A DNA stretch of 64,000 nucleotides from Cohnella sp. AR92 (GTDB taxonomy: Bacteria; Bacillota; Bacilli; Paenibacillales; Paenibacillaceae), in NCBI RefSeq assembly GCF_003990975.1, contig NZ_RZJR01000001.1:124001-188000 (forward strand). Reading direction: 5' to 3'. Position 1 is the stretch's first letter. Each line of letters starts with the position of its first letter. The position numbers were made by a program, and so were the translations under genes. Positions 35,494-43,410 of this stretch are shown one piece after another. The notes under the pieces were generated by a model. The model did no database searches. It was not told where the DNA came from and worked only from the letters and a program-made list of their open reading frames with translations.

Positions 35494-35958
35494 TCAAGCT
35501 TCTTCTAGATATTGGCGCGGCGTACCATAGTAGATGACCTGTCTATATTGGGGATATGCGGACAGGAATTGGATATAAATAGGCGCATTAAGGAGAAAGG
35601 GATAGTTTGCGTAAAAGGGACGGTCTCCGTTGATCATGCCTTTGAGCGCGGTCGCCATCTCCTTCTTGAATACAGCCAAGCGGGCTTCAGCTTCCGTTTG
35701 GCTGAATTCACCGCCGTCTACGTACGCTGTCCCGGCTATACGTAGACGGCCATTCGGGTCTTTTATCCATTCCGCCAACACTTCGTCGCGCATTTTGGGA
35801 TCGATGGCTTTGCCGTTGTATCCATATCCGATGTCCAAGAATAATTGGCCCGTGCTGTCCGAATGCGTCAGGGTATATTTTCTTCCCTCAACGGGATGAG
35901 CCCAGGTAGCAGGCGGAATTAGATTGACGGATAATTTCTGAGGGTTAAAAAGCGCCAT
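35494..35958 (-). CDS. Staygreen family protein
   Basis: This 154-residue protein starts at the ATG at 35958 behind GGGAGTGG. The opening FNPQKLSVNLIPPATWAHPVEGRKYTLTHSDSTGQLFLDIG is the signature I know from bacterial Staygreen-domain proteins, homologues of the plant magnesium-dechelatase SGR. Bacterial members can remove Mg from chlorophyll in vitro, but in a non-photosynthetic Firmicute the true substrate is unknown. It is convergent with the S41 protease gene, with only 2 bp between the stops. Confidence 0.82.
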   Translation of the reverse strand: MALFNPQKLSVNLIPPATWAHPVEGRKYTLTHSDSTGQLFLDIGYGYNGKAIDPKMRDEVLAEWIKDPNGRLRIAGTAYVDGGEFSQTEAEARLAVFKKEMATALKGMINGDRPFYANYPFLLNAPIYIQFLSAYPQYRQVIYYGTPRQYLEEA

Positions 35959-36070
35959 GTCGATCCACTCCCGAACATATGAGGTCATTTAACTTATGCG
36001 GGGCAGCGGCCTTATGATCGCATGAAGGGTACACCTCAAACAACTTCGATAGCGGCGAATAAGGCAGCAA

Positions 36071-36114
36071 CGAAAAGCAGGCCAATACTGAGGACAAACC
36101 AGTCTAGGCCTGCT
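36071..36114 (-). terminator. Likely terminator of the HxlR gene
   Basis: AAGCAGGCC (36075-36083) and GGCCTGCTT (36105-36113) form a stem with a long, partly paired loop, and the minus strand continues TTTTCG. It lies 18 bases after the stop of the HxlR gene at 36132. The long loop makes it less certain than the others. The rest of the gap 35959-36131 holds only the promoter region of the Staygreen gene. Confidence 0.55.
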
Positions 36115-36131
36115 TCTTCTTTTTATGCCTC

Positions 36132-36470
36132 TTATAGATGCAATCCGAATCGCTTTAATTCAATAAATACGCCTTCCAATCGATTCCCTTTCTCCGTCAA
36201 TGTATATTCGACGCGCGGGGGAACTTCCGGGAACACCTTCCGCTCCAATAGGCCGTTCTCCTCTAATTCCTTCAATCGAAGCGAGAGCGTCTTAGGACTT
36301 ATCCCCTCCAAGGATCTCAGCAGATCGCTGAATCGAAGCGTCCCTTCGATCAGCAGATCCCGAATGATCAGGAATGTCCACTTCGTCCCTATAACGTCAA
36401 GCGTCTTGGCTATGGGGCAAGGTTCGCCCGGCGTTCCTTTGTTCAATTCAATGGGGTCAACAGCGTTCAT
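36132..36470 (-). CDS. HxlR family redox-type regulator
   Basis: This 112-residue regulator starts at the ATG at 36470, with GGAGG eight bases upstream. It has the conserved sensing Cys (Cys18 in GEPCPIAKTLDVIGTKWTFLIIRDL), the HTH FSDLLRSLEGISPKTLSLRLKELEENG, and the wing VPPRVEYTLTEKG. It diverges from an atypical SDR gene. The inverted repeat TTTAGGGAA-N24-TTCCCTAAA between them covers the -35 regions of both promoters. Confidence 0.93.
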   Translation of the reverse strand: MNAVDPIELNKGTPGEPCPIAKTLDVIGTKWTFLIIRDLLIEGTLRFSDLLRSLEGISPKTLSLRLKELEENGLLERKVFPEVPPRVEYTLTEKGNRLEGVFIELKRFGLHL

Positions 36471-36509
36471 CGGACCATCCTCCAAAGAATTATCGATCTG
36501 ATTTGGCTC

Positions 36510-36591
36510 ATTATATCACAATAATAACTTTAGGGAAATTATATGTACAATAGATCACTACTTCCCTAAATGAATTTACTGTTCCTATAAT
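36510..36591. promoter_or_regulatory. Divergent promoters and HxlR operator
   Basis: A 9-bp inverted repeat, TTTAGGGAA (36529-36537) and TTCCCTAAA (36562-36570), lies between the two genes. The plus-strand -10 TATAAT (36586-36591) puts the right arm at its -35. The minus-strand -10 TATAAT (36515-36510) puts the left arm at its -35. One repressor bound across the arms could silence both promoters. Confidence 0.7.
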
Positions 36592-36632
36592 AGTCTTGGG
36601 AATCGATAATCCAAACCTTAGGAGGTTATCTC

Positions 36633-37346
36633 ATGTTACAAGCTCAACGAATCGTGATCATCGGCGGCAGCTCCGGCATTGGCCTGGAAACGGCTAAACG
36701 AGCCATCGCGCTTGGGGCGGAAGTGGTCGTGGCCAGCCGCTCGGAGGAAAAATTGCACAAGGCAAAAGCGGTTCTTGGACCCCGATCGGAAGCTTATCCA
36801 CTGGATACGACCCATGAACCGCAGGTACAAACATTCTTTGAGAAGGTCGGCCGTTTCGACCATTTGGTCGTCAGCGCCGCGGAGACATCGGGGGGTTCTT
36901 TCCTTCAGACGGAGTCCGCCCAAGCTCGCCGATTGTTCGAGAACAAATTCTGGGGCCAGTACTACGCGGCCAAATATGGGGCTGCCCAAATATCCCTGTC
37001 CGGTTCGATCACGTTATTCTCGGGCGTTGTTGCTTACAAGGCAATGGTTGGCTCATCGGCACTCGGCGCCGTCAATGCGGCCATATCGAATCTTGGCCAG
37101 ACCCTCGCCCTGGAGCTGGCCCCGATCCGAGTGAATGTCGTTTCGCCCGGCATCATCGATACGCCTTCACGCAGCAAGATGCCGGAAGAAGCACGCAGCC
37201 AATTCTATGAGACGGTGGCGGGCAAGCTGCCCGTGAGACGAGTAGGCAGAGCGGAAGACGTCGCGCAGAGCGTGCTGTACCTGCTCCAGAACAGCTTCGT
37301 GACCGGGACCGTTCTTCATGTGGAGGGAGGGCATATTCTCATTTAA
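36633..37346 (+). CDS. Short-chain dehydrogenase/reductase lacking the usual Tyr-Lys pair
   Basis: This 237-residue SDR has the NAD(P) motif IIGGSSGIGLETAKRA and the Arg-containing VVASRSEEK that favours NADP. Later come an AAETSGG strand in the NNAG position, and VNVVSPGIIDTP. The active-site region reads ITLFSGVVAYKAMVGSSALGAVNAAISNL: the catalytic Ser is present, but the YxxxK motif expected about 13 residues on is replaced by SALGAVN. This matches a subgroup I have seen with 'AVNAAL' here, so it may be a non-canonical reductase or a binding protein. It is controlled by the divergent HxlR regulator. Confidence 0.88.
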   Translation: MLQAQRIVIIGGSSGIGLETAKRAIALGAEVVVASRSEEKLHKAKAVLGPRSEAYPLDTTHEPQVQTFFEKVGRFDHLVVSAAETSGGSFLQTESAQARRLFENKFWGQYYAAKYGAAQISLSGSITLFSGVVAYKAMVGSSALGAVNAAISNLGQTLALELAPIRVNVVSPGIIDTPSRSKMPEEARSQFYETVAGKLPVRRVGRAEDVAQSVLYLLQNSFVTGTVLHVEGGHILI

Positions 37347-37365
37347 GATAATGAGCGCAACTTCA

Positions 37366-37400
37366 AGAAGCGGTGTCTTAACGGACACCGCCTCTTTGCA
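37366..37400. terminator. Hairpin between the convergent SDR and AKR genes
   Basis: GCGGTGTC (37370-37377) pairs with GACACCGC (37384-37391). The plus side continues CTCTTTGCAGTTTT, a discontinuous T tract. It probably ends SDR transcripts and may serve the AKR gene from the other side. Confidence 0.6.
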
Positions 37401-37424
37401 GTTTTATGAATGACTAGCAGACTT

Positions 37425-38270
37425 TTATTTGCCGAGGCTAATGATAAACTCTACGGTTTGCGGATCAGATGAGGAGAAGAATAAGCTCTCGCCCGTATCC
37501 AACGCAGCTATCTTTTCCATGTCTTCCGCTGTAAGATGAAAATCAAAGACGTTAAAGTTCTCTTCCATTCTGGTTGTTTTGACCGTTTTCGGAATGACGA
37601 CTACGTCTCTCTGAATCAAGAAGCGCAAAGCGACTTGAGCCGTCGATTTGTTATATTTATCGCCGATCTGCCGCAAGGTCGAGTTAAAGAAATAATCGTT
37701 CTTCCCTTCTGCGAAGGGACCCCAGGATTCCATCTGCGTCCCGTATTTTCTCATCCATTCTTGCGCTTTGACCTGCTGGTTAAAGACATGGGTCTCTACC
37801 TGATTCACGGCCGGCACCACTTCGCTGAACTTCACCAGGTCGACGTATCGCTCCGGGGAGAAATTGCTCACCCCGATCGCCCTGATTTTACCTGCTTTAT
37901 AAAGCTCCTCCATCGCGCGGTACGTCCCATAATAATCATTTAACGGTTGATGAATCAGAACCAAGTCCAGATAATCGACTTGAAGCTGAACCATCGATTC
38001 TTGAATGGAGGCCTTTGCTTTGTCATAGCCCGCATTGGAGATCCAGACTTTCGTGGTGATGAAGAACTCTTCTCTAGGCACTCCGCTTCTCTTGACCGCA
38101 CGACCGACGGCAGCTTCGTTTCGGTACGCTTGTGCCGTATCGAACGAACGGTAACCCACGCGAATGGCTTCAAGCACGCATCTCTCGCATTCCTCGGGAT
38201 CGTGAATCTGGTAAACGCCATATCCTAGAATCGGCATTCGTACTCCATTATTCAGGGTTATAAATTGCAT
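37425..38270 (-). CDS. Aldo/keto reductase
   Basis: This 281-residue reductase has the usual length for the family. The ATG at 38270 has GGAGGG seven bases upstream. The catalytic tetrad is visible: Asp and Tyr in GYRSFDTAQAYRNEAAVG, Lys in FFITTKVW, and His in LVLIHQPLND. The C-terminal NADPH-binding motif is VVIPKTVKTTRMEENFNVFDF. It reduces aldehydes or ketones in the cytoplasm. It is divergent from a MerR regulator, and its promoter has the 19-bp spacer typical of MerR activation, so it probably responds to reactive aldehydes as in AdhR-controlled genes. Confidence 0.93.
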   Translation of the reverse strand: MQFITLNNGVRMPILGYGVYQIHDPEECERCVLEAIRVGYRSFDTAQAYRNEAAVGRAVKRSGVPREEFFITTKVWISNAGYDKAKASIQESMVQLQVDYLDLVLIHQPLNDYYGTYRAMEELYKAGKIRAIGVSNFSPERYVDLVKFSEVVPAVNQVETHVFNQQVKAQEWMRKYGTQMESWGPFAEGKNDYFFNSTLRQIGDKYNKSTAQVALRFLIQRDVVVIPKTVKTTRMEENFNVFDFHLTAEDMEKIAALDTGESLFFSSSDPQTVEFIISLGK

Positions 38271-38311
38271 CCTTATTCCCTCCGATAACTTAGGCTCCGA
38301 TACGACTTCAA

Positions 38312-38342
38312 TTAGTACGTTACACCATTCGTGTAACACGAA
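38312..38342 (-). promoter_or_regulatory. MerR-type promoter of the aldo/keto reductase gene
   Basis: On the minus strand TTCGTG (38342-38337) and TACTAA (38317-38312) are separated by 19 bp. A perfect inverted repeat GTTACAC-N5-GTGTAAC (38319-38337) fills the spacer. An overlong spacer with a central palindrome is the hallmark of promoters activated by MerR-family twisting. The divergent MerR gene begins at 38384. Confidence 0.82.
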
Positions 38343-38383
38343 GGCAAGAGGGATATCGTTAGAATTATAGGAGGAGGGATTTA

Positions 38384-38842
38384 ATGTACACGGTCAAAGA
38401 GGTGGCTAAGAAGCTTGAATTAAGCGAGCATGCGGTTCGTTATTACACGGATATGGAATTAATACCAGGAGTCGTTCGAGATTCCAATAACGCGCGGCTA
38501 TTCAACGAGGAATCGCTCAATTGGCTTGTAGGCGTCAAAATTCTAAAACAATGCGGAATGTCTCTCGAAGATATTAAAACCTACATAGATCTTTGTTTAG
38601 AAGGCGATTCTACCATTCAGGAACGATACGAGATTATTCGGAGGCAAAAAGAGCGTGCCCTTCTTCAATTGCAGGAAGCCAAACATCGGGCCGATTATAT
38701 GGAAGCAAAGGCCGATTATTATCTTTCCATTATTAAAGGGGATATTGTCGATGGCTCTAACCCCGCGAAGTGGGCTCTGGAGAATCCCGCCGTTCCTGAC
38801 TTCGGTCTAGCGGCCGCTGCGGCCAAGACGCAGCAGCGATAG
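38384..38842 (+). CDS. MerR family regulator (AdhR-like)
   Basis: This is a 152-residue regulator. The N-terminal HTH is YTVKEVAKKLELSEHAVRYYTDMELIPG and the wing follows at NNARLFNEESLNWL. A long coiled coil (about 80-125) serves dimerisation. There is no cluster of Cys for metal binding, so an aldehyde or electrophile signal is more likely. It faces the AKR gene across the 19-bp-spacer promoter. Its 3' end overlaps the convergent MFS gene by 36 bp, so no terminator fits between them. Confidence 0.92.
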   Translation: MYTVKEVAKKLELSEHAVRYYTDMELIPGVVRDSNNARLFNEESLNWLVGVKILKQCGMSLEDIKTYIDLCLEGDSTIQERYEIIRRQKERALLQLQEAKHRADYMEAKADYYLSIIKGDIVDGSNPAKWALENPAVPDFGLAAAAAKTQQR

Positions 38843-40192
38843 TATGCCGCCGGCAAGCAGCAAGATCGAGGCGACGACCAATGCGGCATGCAAGCCGGCG
38901 ATGAACGAATCGCTCGAGCTGGCGATCGTGCCTAGAAGGGCAACGCCGAGAACGGCTCCGAGCTGGCGGCTGGAGTTAAGCGCGCCCGAAGCGATGCCGG
39001 CCTGTTCCTTGGGAACGGAGGAGACGACGGCGGGGATCAGAGACGGAATGGCGAAGGAGACGCCGAAGCCGGCCAGAAGCTGTCCGATCAGGGGGATCGC
39101 ATACGAGCTGTTCTCTCTAGCCAAGAGCAGCACCAGCGTGCCTGCGGTCAGAAGAGCAAAGCCGATCGCAGCCGGAATCCGGGGGCCGATCCTGCCTACG
39201 AGCCTCCCCGTCAGAATGGGGTTGAAGGTCGGCGGAAGCATGAACGGCAGGAACGCAAGACCGGCGGCGAACGCGGAGTAGCCAAGCGTCTGCTGGAAGT
39301 AAAGCGACAGCAGAAACAGCAGGCCGGAGAAGGCGAAGTTAACCGCTAACCCCGCCGCCAGCCCCGTAGAGAAGTTGGAAATTCGGAACAGATGGAGCGG
39401 CAGCATCGGGGACTTGCCGAGTGCTTCGAACAGCACGAACAGCACTGCGGCGACGGCGGCAACGATGAGGGTGACGACGACCTGAGGGGCGGACCAGCCG
39501 ACTGAGCCGCCCTGTACCAAGCCGAATGTGAGCGAGCCGACGGCGACGATAGCGGTAAGCTGTCCGCCTATGTCGAAGCTCGTCTCGGAACGGCGAGGCG
39601 TCTCCCGCGTTCCCGCTGCGGCAACGGCGATGCTTGCGAGCGCGATGGGTACATTCATTAGGAAAATACTGCGCCAACCGAACGAATCGACGAGCACGCC
39701 TCCGATGACGGGGCCCGCCGCCATCGCGATCCCGGATAGGGAGGCCCAGATGCCGAGCGCGCGCGCCCGGGCGGCGGGGTTCGGGTACGCATGAGTGAAC
39801 AAGGCCATCGAGGCCGGCAGCAGAGCCGCGCCGCCTACCCCGAGCCATGCACGGGCGACGATCAGAACGGCGAGCGAAGAAGCGGCAGCCGATAGAACGG
39901 AAGCGGCGAGAAAGAGAGCGAGACCCCAGATAAACAGACGTTTGGCGCCGAAGCGGTCGGCCAGAGAGCCTGCGGCCAGCAGCAAGCAGGCATATACGAT
40001 CGTGTAGGCGTTGGAAGCCCATTGCATGCCTGCGAATCCGCCGCCCAAGTCGAGTCGGATTGCCGGGAGAGCTACGTTCAACACGGTCATATCCAGCAGA
40101 ACGATAAAATAGCCGAGGGAAAGTCCAATCAATAGGAGAGCATTCGTTGCGGGTTTTGTCGCATAGGCTTCCGAGAGGGAAGATGGATTCAT
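38807..40192 (-). CDS. MFS multidrug efflux transporter (DHA2, EmrB/QacA type)
   Basis: This 461-residue transporter has about 14 hydrophobic helices. The ATG at 40192 has AGAGGTG seven bases upstream. Motif A-like LADRFGAKRLFIWGLALF, the helix-1 DMTVLNVALP pattern of DHA2 transporters, and the motif C-like GPVIGGVLVDSFGWRSIFLMNVP are all present. It would expel drugs or toxic metabolites in exchange for protons. It diverges from an XRE/MmyB-type regulator (40320), its probable controller. The base composition is richer in G+C than its neighbours. Confidence 0.93.
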   Translation of the reverse strand: MNPSSLSEAYATKPATNALLLIGLSLGYFIVLLDMTVLNVALPAIRLDLGGGFAGMQWASNAYTIVYACLLLAAGSLADRFGAKRLFIWGLALFLAASVLSAAASSLAVLIVARAWLGVGGAALLPASMALFTHAYPNPAARARALGIWASLSGIAMAAGPVIGGVLVDSFGWRSIFLMNVPIALASIAVAAAGTRETPRRSETSFDIGGQLTAIVAVGSLTFGLVQGGSVGWSAPQVVVTLIVAAVAAVLFVLFEALGKSPMLPLHLFRISNFSTGLAAGLAVNFAFSGLLFLLSLYFQQTLGYSAFAAGLAFLPFMLPPTFNPILTGRLVGRIGPRIPAAIGFALLTAGTLVLLLARENSSYAIPLIGQLLAGFGVSFAIPSLIPAVVSSVPKEQAGIASGALNSSRQLGAVLGVALLGTIASSSDSFIAGLHAALVVASILLLAGGILSLLRLGRSGR

Positions 40193-40319
40193 GTCAGGAC
40201 ACCTCTTTTTCCCCTTGTAGGGGTATTCTTGGCGTCCTCTAGTGTACAATGAGAAAAAGCGCCTAACGAGAAGAGAGTTTATCCTAGGACATAAACTCGT
40301 AGGATAGGGGGACGCTCAA

Positions 40320-41165
40320 ATGGAACAAACAAAGGACGATCGTCTGTTGGAGCTAGCCCAGTTCTTGCGCAGTCGCCGTGAACGCCTTGCTCCGGAGCGC
40401 GTCGACTTGCCGGACGGCGGACGACGGCGCACGCCCGGGCTGCGTCGCGAAGAGGTCGCCTCTCTGGCAGGGGTAAGCGTCGATTGGTATACGAGGTTAG
40501 AGCAAGGAAGAGACATTCAGGTGTCGACGCAAGTGCTGGACAACATCGCGCGCGCGCTGCGACTGAGCGTCAACGACCGAAGGCATCTATTCCACCTGGC
40601 GCTTAAGCAAGAGCCTCTTGGGCAGCAGACGACGCGGCCTGTCGTGCCGCCGGCGCTTCAACGTTTCCTCGACTTGCAGGAAGCGGCCCCCGCGTTCGTC
40701 GTCGACCCCACGATTACGGTGATCGCCTGGAACAAAGCGGCATCGGCCATTTACGGCGACTATGCGGCGATGTCGGAGCTGGAGCGGAACTCGGTGTGGC
40801 GCACGTTCATGTCTCCCTCCATGCGGGAGCTGCTGAGAGAAGGCTGGGAGGAGCATGCAAGACGGCAACTGGCCCGATTCCGCGCGGGGTACGGCCGATT
40901 CGTAGGCGACCCGTGGTGGACGGAGCGGATTCAAGAATGGACCCGGAGCAGCCCGGAGTTCCGGCAGTGGTGGCCGGACCGCGACGTGCTTTACTCGCCG
41001 GAGGGGAAGAAGCTCATCTACCACCCCATAGCGGGCAAATTGGCCTTCGAGAATGTATCCTTCCAATCGAGCGAGAACCCGGATCTGCAAATCAAAGTGA
41101 GTACGCCTCTGCCTGATTACGATACGGCAAACAAGATCCGCCGTCTGATCGCCGAGCGTGAATGA
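40320..41165 (+). CDS. XRE family regulator with MmyB-like ligand-binding domain
   Basis: This 281-residue protein has an N-terminal helix-turn-helix (LAQFLRSRRERLAPERVDLP and RTPGLRREEVASLAGVSVDWYTRLEQGR). A PAS-like MmyB domain follows, with PAFVVDPTITVIAWNKAASAIYGDY, and the C-terminal strands FENVSFQSSENPDLQIKVSTPL. MmyB-type regulators are thought to bind fatty-acid-like ligands and commonly sit opposite an oxidoreductase or efflux gene. Here the partner is the divergent DHA2 exporter at 38807-40192. Confidence 0.93.
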   Translation: MEQTKDDRLLELAQFLRSRRERLAPERVDLPDGGRRRTPGLRREEVASLAGVSVDWYTRLEQGRDIQVSTQVLDNIARALRLSVNDRRHLFHLALKQEPLGQQTTRPVVPPALQRFLDLQEAAPAFVVDPTITVIAWNKAASAIYGDYAAMSELERNSVWRTFMSPSMRELLREGWEEHARRQLARFRAGYGRFVGDPWWTERIQEWTRSSPEFRQWWPDRDVLYSPEGKKLIYHPIAGKLAFENVSFQSSENPDLQIKVSTPLPDYDTANKIRRLIAERE

Positions 41166-41183
41166 GAACCCTTATTCTTTTCC

Positions 41184-41696
41184 TTATCGTCCAATCGCAT
41201 AGCGAAGCTGCACGACTCCGCCGCCGAGGGGCGAACAGTCGATCAAGCTTACTTCCTTATAGCGATAGTTAGCTTGGTCGATAACCAGATTCAGCCCTTT
41301 GCCCTCCAGAACGGGCGCCACGTTGAAGATCAATTCGTCGACGAGTCCCCGACCCAGGAATGCGTTATGAATATCCGCCCCTCCGCTAATAAGCGCGGTT
41401 TGATGACCTCTCTCCCGCAAGTAACGCAACGCTTCCTCCGGCGACTTCGCAACGGCAGCCCCCGGCATCTCCGCGACGGTCTGAGAGAGGACGACGATGT
41501 CGAGATTGGCGAAGGGCCCGCCTCCTCCTCCGTTTCCTCGCATGGCTTCGAAAGTTCTCCGCCCGACGATAAAGTTGCCCGCCGCCATCGCTTGCTTCGC
41601 GAAGTCGTTAAGCGCCTCCTTCTTGGGGGGATTCTCCGCGCCGGATTGCGCATAATTTCCGTTTGCCGTTAAGGTAGCCCATAATACAGTCTTCAT
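41184..41696 (-). CDS. Dihydrofolate reductase-like protein (RibD C-terminal domain family)
   Basis: This 170-residue protein starts at the ATG at 41696, with GAGGAGG eight bases upstream. It has the RibD_C/DHFR fold signs: VLWATLTANGNYA, NFIVGRRTFEAMRG, LDIVVLSQT, ALISGGADIHNAFLGRGLVDELIFNVAPVLEGKG. Such stand-alone proteins are NADPH-dependent reductases of unknown substrate. It is divergent from an HxlR gene, which is likely to control it. Confidence 0.88.
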   Translation of the reverse strand: MKTVLWATLTANGNYAQSGAENPPKKEALNDFAKQAMAAGNFIVGRRTFEAMRGNGGGGGPFANLDIVVLSQTVAEMPGAAVAKSPEEALRYLRERGHQTALISGGADIHNAFLGRGLVDELIFNVAPVLEGKGLNLVIDQANYRYKEVSLIDCSPLGGGVVQLRYAIGR

Positions 41697-41828
41697 GTTG
41701 ATGTCCTCCTCATTAGTAACCAATATTTTCATTGCCTGGATCCAATATTAAGTCCGCTGTGGTATATTTGAAAAGTAGTTACATTTAAATGCAATAGTTA
41801 CAAAAAATGAAGTATGGAGGAGTCGCGA

Positions 41829-42182
41829 ATGGAAAGGACTTCATCCTGCCCCGGGAAGGTTGAGCCGATTCTCGAAATACTGGATAGCAAGTGGATGCTT
41901 CTTCTCTTGTTCGAGCTGTTTAACGGGAACCGGCGGTTCGGGGAACTGCGCCGCAAGCTGCACCCGATCAGTCCGAAGACATTGACGGACCGCCTGCGGC
42001 TACTGGAAGCCAAAGGGATCGTCACGCGCACGCTGTTCCCCGGCGTGCCGCTGCATGTGGAATACGACTTGACGGCGGCCGGGGAGGCTCTTCAGCCGAT
42101 CTTCGCTGCCATGTGGTCATGGACGCAGGAGCACGGCGCTCATCTGCGCAGCGGGTCGGAATTGCTGGAAGAGGAAGCATGA
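41829..42182 (+). CDS. HxlR family redox-type regulator
   Basis: This 117-residue regulator starts at the ATG at 41829, placed by GGAGGAG six bases upstream. An in-frame ATG at 41814 overlaps that site. The sensing Cys is Cys7 (SSCPGKVEPILEILDSKWMLLLLFEL). The HTH is FGELRRKLHPISPKTLTDRLRLLEAKG and the wing VPLHVEYDLTAAG. It faces the RibD-like reductase gene across 132 bp. In that gap TAGTTAC occurs twice in direct orientation, a weak operator candidate. Confidence 0.93.
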   Translation: MERTSSCPGKVEPILEILDSKWMLLLLFELFNGNRRFGELRRKLHPISPKTLTDRLRLLEAKGIVTRTLFPGVPLHVEYDLTAAGEALQPIFAAMWSWTQEHGAHLRSGSELLEEEA

Positions 42183-42223
42183 AGCAAGAGACAAGGATAC
42201 AGCTATGAATAATGCCGAGAGAT

Positions 42224-42256
42224 CCATAAAGCCATCCCCATGGGATGGCTTTATGT
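42224..42256. terminator. Hairpin terminator after the HxlR gene
   Basis: ATAAAGCCATCCC and GGGATGGCTTTAT pair (42227-42255) around a 3-base loop. The stem is 13 bp, and its A/T ends provide short tracts on both strands. It separates the HxlR gene from the DoxX promoter. Confidence 0.75.
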
Positions 42257-42317
42257 CATATAGAGGCCCTATTCGCTCATGGGCAGGGGAAATTCCACAT
42301 TTTCTCAGAAATAACTC

Positions 42318-42369
42318 TTGACTGGACACCTAAAGGTGTCCTATAATCAAACCGACACCAAATGGTGTC
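42318..42369 (+). promoter_or_regulatory. DoxX promoter with two GACACC-N4-GGTGTC operators
   Basis: TTGACT (42318-42323) and TATAAT (42342-42347) are 18 bp apart. The spacer is almost filled by GGACACC-TAAA-GGTGTCC (42325-42342). A second palindrome, GACACC-AAAT-GGTGTC (42354-42369), lies over the start point. Two operators 29 bp apart imply cooperative repression, possibly by an ArsR- or TetR-type protein. No adjacent regulator clearly fits. Confidence 0.82.
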
Positions 42370-42396
42370 TTAATGGAGAATGGAGGAGAAAGCGCA

Positions 42397-42819
42397 ATGA
42401 GCACAATTAACGTTACGGAAAATGCCGTTAGAGCAGGAAACCGGCCCCGAGTAAAAGGGATTGCCTATTGGATCGTTACCATGGTGCTTGCGATATCCAT
42501 TACGCTAAGCGGCATTGGTCAACTGATGCGGTATGGGGGCAATGTCGACTTGGTAACGAACATCGGATTCCCGCTGTACGTCACGAGCATTCTGGGAACT
42601 TGGAAATTGCTCGGCGTCCTGGCAATCGTCGCGCCGGGTCTTCCACGGCTTAAGGAATGGGCTTACGCCGGCATTTTCTTTCTAATGACGGGAGCGGCTT
42701 TCTCCCATATGCTCGCCGACGATTATGGCGGCTACGGGTCCCATATGATTCTTCCGCTTTTCTATGCCGCTTTGAATGTTGCGTCGTGGGCGCTGCGCCC
42801 GAAGAACCGTAAACTTTAA
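42397..42819 (+). CDS. DoxX-like family membrane protein
   Basis: This 140-residue protein starts at the ATG at 42397 behind GGAGGAG. It has four helices, with the pattern YWIVTMVLAISITLSGIGQLM, LGTWKLLGVLAIVAPGLPRLKEWAYAGIFF and AAFSHMLADD, which is typical of the DoxX-like group. These proteins are linked with thiol/redox stress and quinone handling. Its promoter carries two strong operators, so it is tightly repressed. The orphan gene at 42852 follows 32 bp later and may share the transcript. Confidence 0.87.
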   Translation: MSTINVTENAVRAGNRPRVKGIAYWIVTMVLAISITLSGIGQLMRYGGNVDLVTNIGFPLYVTSILGTWKLLGVLAIVAPGLPRLKEWAYAGIFFLMTGAAFSHMLADDYGGYGSHMILPLFYAALNVASWALRPKNRKL

Positions 42820-42851
42820 AATTCATTTGAACTAGAAGAGGAGAGATTAGA

Positions 42852-43313
42852 ATGTCCTATATCGTCGATTTCAAGAATGTGTCCGCGGTCGGTTTGGAAA
42901 CTTCCCCGGCAGCAGTAGCGCTTGCCGGTCTGCGCGCGAATGAAGCCCGTTATTTTATGAACAAATACAAGCACGAATTCACGGTCGTACCGGCAAGCGA
43001 GAGCCAAGAGACCTTGGATTACGTGAATCGGATTCTTCGAGAAGAGCGGAATATCGAGTTTGCGGCCAAACCGCTGGAGACGTCGTATTTTCAAGTAGAG
43101 AATATCCGTTGGGCATTCGTGTTTTACGAGGACGGCCTTGGGGTTAACGTCTTGTACACGGTCGACGACCCTAAGAAGAGGGCGGTCGGATTCAAGCTTT
43201 CCGAGGGGATGGAGATCCCGGCGGAGCTGGGGAAGTTCAAGTTTGCCAGGCAGAAGTCCAAGCTGGCCGGAACGATCCGGGGTTCGTTCTTCGTGATTAA
43301 AGGGGAATATTAA
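42852..43313 (+). CDS. Orphan conserved protein (copy 1 of a paralogous pair)
   Basis: I do not recognise this 153-residue family. It has no signal peptide, membrane helix or Cys residue. The composition is that of a compact alpha/beta cytoplasmic protein: YIVDFKNVS at the start, a helix ANEARYFMNKYKHEF, a charged helix around DYVNRILREERNIEF, then strands WAFVFYEDGLGVNVLYTVDD and a basic C-terminal RQKSKLAGTIRGSFFVIKGEY. A paralogue with roughly 87% identity lies at 58769-59230. Both have good AGGAG-type ribosome sites. The gene follows DoxX closely and precedes a two-component system by 97 bp. Confidence 0.6.
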   Translation: MSYIVDFKNVSAVGLETSPAAVALAGLRANEARYFMNKYKHEFTVVPASESQETLDYVNRILREERNIEFAAKPLETSYFQVENIRWAFVFYEDGLGVNVLYTVDDPKKRAVGFKLSEGMEIPAELGKFKFARQKSKLAGTIRGSFFVIKGEY

Positions 43314-43410
43314 GAAGGATAATAAGCAAGATTGGGAATCTTGATAAAAATTTGAGATCTTACGGGTAAAATCACTTTTAACATAGAGATGGAACGGTAG
43401 GAGATGCAAG

